Both the position numbers and the translations under genes were made by a program. From contig DAIDHN010000004.1 in NCBI GenBank assembly GCA_027459665.1, forward strand, positions 29,068-93,067: a stretch of 64,000 nt of DNA, given 5' to 3'. The DNA comes from Chthonomonadaceae bacterium. GTDB taxonomy: Bacteria; Armatimonadota; Chthonomonadetes; Chthonomonadales; Chthonomonadaceae. How positions within the stretch are numbered: position 1 is the stretch's first letter; the number at the start of each line of letters is the position of its first letter. The notes under the pieces were generated by a model. The model was not told the DNA's origin, did no database searches, and saw only the letters and a program-made list of their open reading frames with translations. Below, piece after piece: positions 45,056 to 53,400 of this stretch.

Positions 45056-47653
45056 TTGACTGTTAAACAAAACCGGCGCTGGCTGCTGGGAATTCTGGTT
45101 CTTGCAATCATTTCAGCTTTTATTACCTTTACCAGCCGTGATTTCAATCTAAAACTTTTTCATCTGGATACCCGTGCGCATTTGGGCCTGGATATTCAGG
45201 GCGGTTTGCGCCTTATTTTGCAGCCTGATGTTGATCTGTACAACAAGCAGCACCCCACAAGCCCCTGGGGGCCGCAGCAGCTTTCACAGGTGCGGCAGAT
45301 TATAGAAAACAGGGTGAACTCTACCGGTGTAGCCGAACCATTGATTATTACCAACCCTTCGGCCAACCAGATCATTGTAGAACTGCCGGGCATTCGCAAC
45401 AAAAATCAGGCAATTCACCAGCTCAAATCTACTGCCAATCTGCAGTTTTATCTACTGCCCAAACTGGGGCATGGCAATGGGGTGGGGGCGACCTGGGCGG
45501 TAGAGCATCAGAAAGACCCGGTAACCCACCGCTCTGAAGACGTGCTGGTGCATATTGCCACTGGCAAGCCGGTTACACCGCAGGAACTGCAGGATGAGGT
45601 ATTCAGCAACCCCGATTTGCTGGTCACTACCGGTGCACATCTGCTGCCCGATTCACGGGTTGAGCCAGACATCAACCGGGGCAATGCGCCTGTAATCAGT
45701 TTTCATCTTGACAACAAGGGTGCAGAAGCCTTTCAGGAAACCACCCGCGCCCACATTGGCGACCACCTGGCTATTTTTCTAGACAACAAACTGCTCACCG
45801 CCCCTGTGATCAACAACATTATTTCAGATTCGGGCGAGATAGACGGCAGTTTTACCTTTTCGCAGGCAAAGGCGCTTTCAGACAACCTGAACGCCGGCGC
45901 ACTGCCTGTGCCTCTGAAACTGCTGGAGACCCGCAACCTTGAGGCAACGCTTGGAAAAGATGCAGTGCGCACCACCAGCATCGCGGGCGGTGTTGCCATG
46001 GTGCTGGTGCTGGTGTTTATGCTCTACTTTTACCGGCTTCCCGGCATTCTGGCAGACGTAGCCCTGTTTCTGTACACCATTTTCTCATTTGCGCTCTTTA
46101 AGGTGTACCCTGTTACTCTCACGCTGCCGGGCATAGCAGGTTTCATTCTCTCTATTGGCATGGCAGTAGACGCAAACATTCTTATATTTGAACGTTTTCG
46201 TGAAGAGCTGCGCCAGGGCAAACCCCTGCGCGGCGCCATAGACACCGGCTTCAAGCGCGCATTCACAGCTATTTTCGACTCTAATGTGTGTACTCTTATT
46301 ACCTGCTCGGTACTGTACAGTTTTGGCAGCGGCCCCATACGCGGTTTCGCTCTTACATTGGGGCTGGGCGTTGCTGTGAGCATGTTTACGGCAATCACCG
46401 TTACCCGCACCTTTTTGTTTGCACTGGTAGACAGGCCCTGGGCGCAGAACCCGAACCTGTACGGTCTGAAATCGCGAGACTATCATCTGCGCGCCATGCA
46501 GTTTCCGTACCGGTGGCTGGCAGCTTCCATGCTGGTCATTATTCCCGGCCTCATTTTTTGGGGCATGGGCGGCATAAAGCCCAGCATAGACTTTCAGGGC
46601 GGCACAGAGCTGACCATATCGTATGCGAATAAAGTAGATGCCGGTGAAATTCAGAAACGGCTTGATTCGCTGGGGAGGCTCTACCGTGACAGCCGTGTGG
46701 TAATTTCAGAAGACCCGCTGGCCCCTGTCAACAAAAACCTGGCTATTGTGACCACTCCTGCACTTTCTGAAGCGCAGCGCACGCAGGTGCTGAATGCGCT
46801 GACAAACAACGGCGCCGACCTGGCGGCCGGGCAGACGCTGCAAAATGTAGAGTATGCAAATGTAAGCGGCACCATAAGCCGCCAGCTTACCCGCCAGGCT
46901 TTTCTTTCTATCTTGTATGCATCTGCGCTGATAGTGCTTTACCTGGCATTCCGCTTCTCGATAGAAGGATTTATGGAGGGGCTGAAGTATGGTGTGTGCG
47001 CGGTAGGTGCACTGGTGCATGACGTAGCTGTGGTATGGGGAGCCTTTGCCTTTGCAGGCAAGCTGTTCAACTGGCAGATAGACAGCCTGTTTGTTACCGC
47101 CATGCTTACGGTAATAGGTTTTTCTGTACACGATACCATTATTGTATTCGACCGCATTCGTGAAAACCTGATGCACCCTGTGAAGGGTGAAAACTTTGTA
47201 GCCCTCACCGACCGATCTATCAACCAGACTATTTCACGTTCGCTAAAAACCTCTGCCACCGTGCTTTTGGTGCTTGCCATGCTCTGGATTTTCGGCAGCA
47301 TAGAGGTGCAGCATTTTGCAGCGGCTCTTTTTGTAGGAATTTTGAGCGGCACCTACTCTTCCATCTTCAATGCCAGCGTGCTTCTGGTACTCTGGAAGAG
47401 GAAAGACATGCCCTCTATCGTAACGCAGACGCCCGGAACCAGCGCCTCTACCCGTTCGCAAATTTCGGTGCAGGGAGACAAGCCTCTGGTAGCTCCTGTG
47501 CAGAAGCCGCAGGCTGTCCCCACTCCTGCCGCCCAGCCGTCGCCATCTGCAACCTCCGCTGTCGCAGGCGCCGATACAGCAGAAACGCCTTCTGGCGAGG
47601 GGGAAGAGAAGCGTACGGTGCGCCGTCAGCCGCAGCGCCGCAGAAGAATGTGA
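45056..47653 (+). CDS. secDF: SecD-SecF fusion protein-export membrane protein
   Basis: An 865-residue fused RND-type protein that uses the proton gradient to pull exported proteins through SecYEG. The SecD half has LGLDIQGGLRLIL, the P1 head with ELPGIRNKNQA, RNLEATLGKDAVRTTSIAGG and GMAVDANILIFERFREE. The SecF half begins near residue 480 with KPSIDFQGGTELTISY and has VIGFSVHDTIIVFDRIRENL. The last ~70 residues are Pro/Ala/Ser-rich and end in a basic RRQPQRRRRM tail. The start is TTG, with CGGAGG eleven bases upstream, and begins MTVKQNRRW. It is first of secDF, rpsA, coaE on this strand. Confidence 0.95.
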   Translation: MTVKQNRRWLLGILVLAIISAFITFTSRDFNLKLFHLDTRAHLGLDIQGGLRLILQPDVDLYNKQHPTSPWGPQQLSQVRQIIENRVNSTGVAEPLIITNPSANQIIVELPGIRNKNQAIHQLKSTANLQFYLLPKLGHGNGVGATWAVEHQKDPVTHRSEDVLVHIATGKPVTPQELQDEVFSNPDLLVTTGAHLLPDSRVEPDINRGNAPVISFHLDNKGAEAFQETTRAHIGDHLAIFLDNKLLTAPVINNIISDSGEIDGSFTFSQAKALSDNLNAGALPVPLKLLETRNLEATLGKDAVRTTSIAGGVAMVLVLVFMLYFYRLPGILADVALFLYTIFSFALFKVYPVTLTLPGIAGFILSIGMAVDANILIFERFREELRQGKPLRGAIDTGFKRAFTAIFDSNVCTLITCSVLYSFGSGPIRGFALTLGLGVAVSMFTAITVTRTFLFALVDRPWAQNPNLYGLKSRDYHLRAMQFPYRWLAASMLVIIPGLIFWGMGGIKPSIDFQGGTELTISYANKVDAGEIQKRLDSLGRLYRDSRVVISEDPLAPVNKNLAIVTTPALSEAQRTQVLNALTNNGADLAAGQTLQNVEYANVSGTISRQLTRQAFLSILYASALIVLYLAFRFSIEGFMEGLKYGVCAVGALVHDVAVVWGAFAFAGKLFNWQIDSLFVTAMLTVIGFSVHDTIIVFDRIRENLMHPVKGENFVALTDRSINQTISRSLKTSATVLLVLAMLWIFGSIEVQHFAAALFVGILSGTYSSIFNASVLLVLWKRKDMPSIVTQTPGTSASTRSQISVQGDKPLVAPVQKPQAVPTPAAQPSPSATSAVAGADTAETPSGEGEEKRTVRRQPQRRRRM

Positions 47654-47695
47654 AGCAATTTCGGTATTGTACTGCCGTAAATTGCAGAATCGTGC

Positions 47696-47701
47696 TATAA
47701 T
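47696..47701 (+). promoter_or_regulatory. -10 element for rpsA
   Basis: A perfect TATAAT lies about 165 bp before the rpsA ATG, in a 211-bp gap after secDF. The -35 position (CTGCCG) is a poor match. Confidence 0.4.
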
Positions 47702-47864
47702 ATCAATAAGCATGTTTCTGCCTGAAGTGCAGAACAGGCAGGAAATGGAAATGCAGATAGTGAATATCCCTTGTGGACACTGTTGCTGACTCCTTCCTGT
47801 TTTTCCGGACAGAGCGGAGCTGCCCAGGATGCCGCATCCGCCGCCGAGAGGAGTGAATCATCGT

Positions 47865-49391
47865 ATGTCAGATGAGAGGGTACCGGATCAAGTGACGATT
47901 GCCCCTGAAGAAGAAATTCCTGTGTTGACGGACAATTTGGCCCCTGAAACGGAAGAACCATCCGCTACAACTGTAGCAGATACAGCAGTTGTGTCTGCTG
48001 CTCCGGAGACGACTGCGCCTGCCGCACCAGAAGAAGAATTATCTATGGATGCCTTTGAGCAGTACCAGCCCATGCGCGCCAATGATGTGGTGAATGGGGT
48101 GGTGATGCGCGTTGATCGTGAAGGCGTGCTGGTGGATGTAGGCGCTAAATCGGAAGGCATTATTCGCCCCGGCGAACTTTCGAGAGACCCGGGCGCAGAC
48201 CCCGAAACGCTGGTGAAGGTGGGCGAAACCATACGGGTTTATGTAATTGACCCCGAAGGGCCAGACGGCAACCCCATACTTTCCAAGAAACGCGCCGATT
48301 TCGAAGTTGCCTGGGACAAGGTGCAGAAAGCCAAAGAGGCTCAAGAAACCCTGCAGGCAGAGGTAATTGAACGCGTGAAGGGCGGATTGAGGGTAGACCT
48401 GGGCATTCATGGCTTCGTGCCGGCATCTCATGTTGGATCGGGCAATGCCAGAATCAACCTGGACCGCTACGTAGGACAGACGATCGCTCTGAAAGTGCTG
48501 GAAGTAGACAGAGAACACCGCAAGGTAATTCTTTCCAACAAAATGGCGGTAGATGAAGAACGGCAAGCGAAAAGCCGGGAGACTCGCGACAGCCTGGAAG
48601 TAGGAAAGGTGAAGCGGGGCACTGTACGCCGGCTTACAACCTACGGGGCATTTATAGACCTCGGAGGCATAGACGGTCTGCTGCATATCTCTGAAATGTC
48701 GTGGACGCGTATTTCCGACCCGCGCCAGGTGCTGAAAGAAGGCCAGGTACTGGATGTGCTGGTTCTGAAAATGGATCTGGAGCAGAATCGCGTTTCGCTG
48801 GGTCTGCGCCAAATTCTTCCCGACCCGTGGAAGGAAGCAGCAGAGCACTTTTCTGAAGGCGATGTGATTACAGGCCGGGTTTCACGCGTGGTTCCCTTTG
48901 GAGCATTTGTGCAGGTAGACGGCGGTATTGAGGGAATTATTCCTACCGCTGAAATGCTGCGCGCACGCGGAGGCCGAGGCCCGCAGCAGCCCAATGTAGA
49001 CGAAGAAGTAACGGTGAAAGTGATTAGCCTGCGGCCTGAAGAGCGCAAAATGACCCTTTCGCTGCGCGCTCTGGCTCCCGTAGAAGAAACGCCTGCAGCG
49101 GCACCCGCAGCGCCTGCAGCAGCGCCCGCAGCGCCGCCCAAAGAGGGAGGCGGCGGCCGCAGAGACAGGGCAGCACGCAACAACCGTGATGAAGAAAGAG
49201 ACGGTTTCAGCCGCTACTCTTCTGGAAGACAGGAAGAACCCCGCTTCACAATTGGCGATGCATTTGCTGCCGCTCAAAAGAAAGAGCGAAGCAGACGTGA
49301 GCGCCGGGCTGCACGGGCTGAAGAAGAAGAGTACCTGGGCGACATAGAGCTGGAAGATGCTGCTCCTGCAGACGCCGAGGAAAACGAGTAG
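47865..49391 (+). CDS. rpsA: S1 RNA-binding domain protein / 30S ribosomal protein S1
   Basis: A 508-residue protein with an acidic N-terminal region (about 1-60) and four S1 (OB-fold) domains: about 70-145 (GVVMRVDREGVLVDVGAKSEGII), 160-230 (AEVIERVKGGLRVDLGIHGFVP), 245-320 (GTVRRLTTYGAFIDLGGIDGLLHISEMSW) and 330-410 (GRVSRVVPFGAFVQVDGGIEGII). The C-terminus is Ala/Pro-rich, then Arg/Glu-rich. Four domains match the shorter S1 of many non-proteobacteria. It brings mRNA to the 30S subunit. ATG at 47865 has GAGAGGAG upstream. An ATG at 47829 lies before this site and is rejected. Confidence 0.9.
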   Translation: MSDERVPDQVTIAPEEEIPVLTDNLAPETEEPSATTVADTAVVSAAPETTAPAAPEEELSMDAFEQYQPMRANDVVNGVVMRVDREGVLVDVGAKSEGIIRPGELSRDPGADPETLVKVGETIRVYVIDPEGPDGNPILSKKRADFEVAWDKVQKAKEAQETLQAEVIERVKGGLRVDLGIHGFVPASHVGSGNARINLDRYVGQTIALKVLEVDREHRKVILSNKMAVDEERQAKSRETRDSLEVGKVKRGTVRRLTTYGAFIDLGGIDGLLHISEMSWTRISDPRQVLKEGQVLDVLVLKMDLEQNRVSLGLRQILPDPWKEAAEHFSEGDVITGRVSRVVPFGAFVQVDGGIEGIIPTAEMLRARGGRGPQQPNVDEEVTVKVISLRPEERKMTLSLRALAPVEETPAAAPAAPAAAPAAPPKEGGGGRRDRAARNNRDEERDGFSRYSSGRQEEPRFTIGDAFAAAQKKERSRRERRAARAEEEEYLGDIELEDAAPADAEENE

Positions 49392-49434
49392 GACAGCAGC
49401 GCTGTTTTTGGGGCGGTCTGTGTGAAAAAACATC

Positions 49435-50061
49435 ATGCATACTCTTGGGGTAACTGGCGGAATAGCCTGCGGTAAAAGCGAAGCTATGCACTGCCTAAAA
49501 GCAGCAGGGGCAGTGTGCTTCAGTGCAGACGAAGCTGCTCGTGCTGTTTTGGCCCCTGAAAGTAAATTGCTGGCCAGCATTGTACGTGAATTTGGTGAAG
49601 AGATACTTCTTCCTAACCAAACTCTTCACCGTGCAAAGCTGGCCGAGCGTATTTTTAAGAACCCGCAGGAACGCGAAATTCTCAACAGCCTCATGCATCC
49701 CCCTATACGGTGGCTGCTGCTGCAGCAGATGAGAGCAGTAGAAAAAGACTTTTCCCCAAACATCATAACCGCTGTAGAGATTCCTCTTCTGTTTGAAAAC
49801 GGATTGCAAAAATGGTTTGAACAAACAGTAGTCGTCACTGCGTCTGTAAAAATACAGAAAGAGAGACTTGCAAAGCGAGACGGTTTGACTGATGCACAGG
49901 CTCTCGCACGCATAGAAAGCCAGTGGCCCCTGCACCGCAAGGAAGCCCTGGCAGACAATGTGGTTCACAACAACACTACCCTGAATTGTCTCTGCGAGCA
50001 GCTGCATGGCATATGCAGAAGAATGACAGAGCAAAACAGGTTGCAAATGCACGAAAAATAA
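49435..50061 (+). CDS. coaE: Dephospho-CoA kinase
   Basis: A 208-residue P-loop kinase catalysing the last step of coenzyme A synthesis. It has LGVTGGIACGKS, CFSADEAARAV, the LMHPPIRWLLLQQM segment with the His-Pro pair, and VEIPLLFENGLQKWFEQTVVVTAS. The QKERLAKRDGLTDAQALARIESQWPLHRKEALADNVVHNNTT region is the usual lid and Asn/Thr end. It follows rpsA by 43 bp on the same strand. No clear Shine-Dalgarno is seen before ATG at 49435. Confidence 0.93.
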   Translation: MHTLGVTGGIACGKSEAMHCLKAAGAVCFSADEAARAVLAPESKLLASIVREFGEEILLPNQTLHRAKLAERIFKNPQEREILNSLMHPPIRWLLLQQMRAVEKDFSPNIITAVEIPLLFENGLQKWFEQTVVVTASVKIQKERLAKRDGLTDAQALARIESQWPLHRKEALADNVVHNNTTLNCLCEQLHGICRRMTEQNRLQMHEK

Positions 50062-50112
50062 TACAACAGAAAACAGAGGCAGGCAGGTGGAAAAGAACCA
50101 CAAAAAATCTAC

Positions 50113-50141
50113 TTGCTTTTTCTTCGCATACATGTTATAAT
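50113..50141 (+). promoter_or_regulatory. Sigma-70 promoter for the 1956-residue secreted protein
   Basis: TTGCTT at 50113-50118 and TATAAT at 50136-50141 are 17 bp apart, giving a leader of about 290 nt. Confidence 0.72.
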
Positions 50142-50147
50142 CCCTCG

Positions 50148-50438
50148 TGCAGATAAATGGAGTTGCACTGCGATGCAGTGTGCTTCCAAAAAACAGAGTT
50201 TCCCAGGCCCTCGGAGGCCGTTCCCCCCGGAAACAATGTTTTGCAGATTTATGTAGTGTACGTCTCCCCCTATAGATGACGCACACACAAAAGCGCATGA
50301 AGCGAACAGACTGTAGTTTGCAAGACATGCGCTGAGCAATTCGGTTCAACCGAAAAACACAGGCGCATGCAGGGAACAACCGATTGTTTCGGCAAACCAC
50401 ATAAGCGTCGTGTTCCTCATCAGGAGGTAGGACCCGCC
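50148..50438 (+). promoter_or_regulatory. Long structured 5' leader
   Basis: The untranslated leader holds several stem-loops. GCACTGC/GCAGTG lies near 50175. A long stem has outer arms AGCGCATG (50292-50299) and CATGCGCT (50336-50343) and inner arms GCGAAC/GTTTGC. TTCGGTT/AACCGAA lies near 50340-50355. It ends with AGGAGG (50422-50427) before a TTG start. It does not match a riboswitch family I can recognise. Confidence 0.5.
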
Positions 50439-53400
50439 TTGAACAGAGCTAGATGTACCACCGCCGTTCTGCAAGCGTTCCTGTTTGCCCTGACACTGGC
50501 GGTTTTACCCGGCGTAGCAGCCGCGGCTCCGGGAAGCAAAACCGGCAGCAAAGCCAGGCCAGTGCCGCATATGGCGCTTACCAGCGGCCGAAGCGCAGGG
50601 GTTTACAATCACCCGTTCTTTTCGCCTGCCATGGCAAAGCTGCCCGACTGGGTAACCCTGCGCCAATGGTCGCCGGGAGGCACGACGCGCGCTCCGGGAG
50701 ACCAGAGCGTTTACAGGCAGACAATTCTGCTCAGCAAATCCGTGCCAAGTGCGCAGTTCTCGGTTACGCCGGCAACTGCGGCCAGCGAGCATCCCTTCTG
50801 GACGGCAGACGGACGCTATATCTATTTTGACAGCAACCGCGTAGATGCAACCGATACCGGCACAACCCCGCGGGCAGACGGAATATATAATATTTTCCGC
50901 ATGTTCCCCGATGGCTCCGGCCTGGTACAGATTATGCCCGATACCAGAAACCAGCTGGACCCGGCCGTCTCAACCGACGGAAGCAGGCTTGCTTTTGTTA
51001 CAGGCGGTTCTTTTGTGTCAGGTTCGGGTACTGCGCACCCTGTTACATCGGGTTTCAACCTCTACCTGCTCAACGTCAACAGCCCTACCGTTGCTACGCC
51101 GCTTACCAATGTAACCAGCCAGTTTTCTTTTGCAGATGTGCGGCACCCGTCCTGGTCGCCAGGAGGAGACAGTATCGCATTTGCAGGAGAAGTGCAGGGG
51201 CAGACGGTGTACCACATCTTTGTGGTAAACGTGAGTACCGGCAATATTGTGCAGCTCACCTCAGGCACTTCAAGCGACACCGCTCCGGCATGGTCGCCTG
51301 ACGGCCACGTGATTGCCTTCTCAACCAATGCATCCGGCTACACCAACGGCCCGGCGCCTGTTGCCTCCAATGGGCTGGCAGCAAACAACGATATTTATAC
51401 AGTTACCACCAATCCGGTCTCCCTAACGTTTTCTCGCGTAACCGACTTCACAGCCGGAGGGATAAACGCAGACAACTACAATCCCTCGTGGAGTTCACTT
51501 GGGGTAGACCCGCTTGGCGTTATTCCCTCGCAGCCCAACCCGAATGGTACTGTGCAGGCAGTGCAGCTGCTTGCTTTTGCCACCGACAGGGCTGATCTGA
51601 ACAACGACGGTATCGCCAACGCAATCAGCGGCAACAAGTCTACCGACATCTACTACCTGGATACCACGCTGCAGGCGCCCGCAGCCACACCAGGCGCTTA
51701 CGCAGATGTAACACCAGAGACCACAGGGAACGTGGCGCACAAGCTGGAAACCAGCCAGCCTGACCTTGCCATGGACCCCACCGAGCCGGATTACAACTTC
51801 GACAAGGCCCATGTCTCCAACGAAGACTATCCGACCTGGCCGCAGTACCAGTCTTCCTACCGAATTGCATTCCAGAGCGACAGAGGCGGCACACTGGAAT
51901 TGTGGGCGGCGGCGCTGATTGATATAAACGCACCTGCCCTGCTGAAGTACGACCAGCAAAACAATGAAATAGTGCATGTTGCCCTCAACAGCAGCCCGGA
52001 TGTAAGCGTTCGCGAGGTGAATGCAGGCGATACCGTGCGCTTCCGCGTGCGCGCCGTAGACTACCAGAGCGGCGTGGAATCTGTTTTCCTGCAAATAAAA
52101 TCGCCAGATAGTTCTGAAACCAGTGCAGACGGCCAGGAGCACAAGATATTCCTCTCGGAATCTCAATATTTTCAGAGCGGCGATTTTGCCCTGAACGCAC
52201 CCATAGAATACGATGCGCAAGCGGTAGACGCACAGGCGGCGGATGCAAGCGCCAATGCACGTTTCAAGGCAAACGGCATCAATGGCGTTGCCCAGCCAAA
52301 CTGGCCGGGAGGCAACCTTTATGAACCAGGCGATGACAGCCTGGCATACAGCGGGCTGCAAAACCCGCCCGATGTGGCCAACTGGGTTTCGCCGCTGACG
52401 CCTGGCGTTGCGCCCTCGCAGCCCGCAGACGGACAGGGCGGAGCATGGCTGCAGCTGTACGACGACGGCCCTGCGCCTGCCGGACATGAGCCGCCTGGCG
52501 AAACGGCAAACGACGGGGTGTACTCAGGTACCTGGACAACTCCGGCAAACTTCCCATCCGACTGGATTATAGATGTAATCCTTCGTGACAGGGCAGTGAA
52601 CCCGTTCGACCCCACGCAGGCTGTAAACTGGAAGATTTACGACAACGTGTGGGGGTTCACCACCAAGCCCTTCCAGGCGCTGAGCAATGTGCTGTATGTA
52701 GATGATTACGACACAGGCCAGAAATTCCTGAACAACCGTTTTGGAGCCGGACAGTTCAACAACGTAGGCTTTCTGCCTACCGAATCGTACATGACCGAGT
52801 TTAGTCCTTCGATCTTTCCGACGCAGTACCTTACGCCAAACGGCACTACGGTGGGAACACTGCTGAATTACCAGACTACTCTGGGCATCAATTCATACTC
52901 AGATCAGCTGGACAGCGATGGAAGCGGGTATCCGCCTACGCAGCACTACGACATATGGCGCATTCAGTGCCGCGGGCCGCTGCCGGTAAGCGTGCTGAAT
53001 CTCTATGCGCCCTACACCATACAAAACCCACCCGCCGTGGTAAGCGCAGGAGGACCATCCAGCGTGCTGGTGGCCGAACGCTGCGTAATATGGCATTCGC
53101 CCTATACAGGAGACCTCTTTGTAGGGCCGGGCACGCTGCTTGACCAGGCTACACAGCAGGAACTGACCAACTTTGTGCAGGCTGGCGGCAGACTGATGGT
53201 GTGCGGGCAGGATGTGGCATGGGGCCTTTCGCTCGGCGGCGGCTTCCCCACAAACCCGTTCCTCACTAATGTGCTGCATGCCACCTATAAACTTGACAAC
53301 GAATTCCCGGCGCCCGTCGTGAAACAGGTCAACCTTACAGGCGCAAGGGGCACAAACCCGATTGGTTGGGAAACCTGGTACAACCTCTACCACGATTATG

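Noticed and set aside
49393..49410. ACAGC-AGC-GCTGT followed by T-run after rpsA
   Set aside because: The 5-bp stem is weak and coaE follows within 43 bp, so a real terminator here is unlikely.
51495..52487. 330-codon open frame opposite the giant secreted protein
   Set aside because: No start signal or motif, and fully inside a better supported gene.
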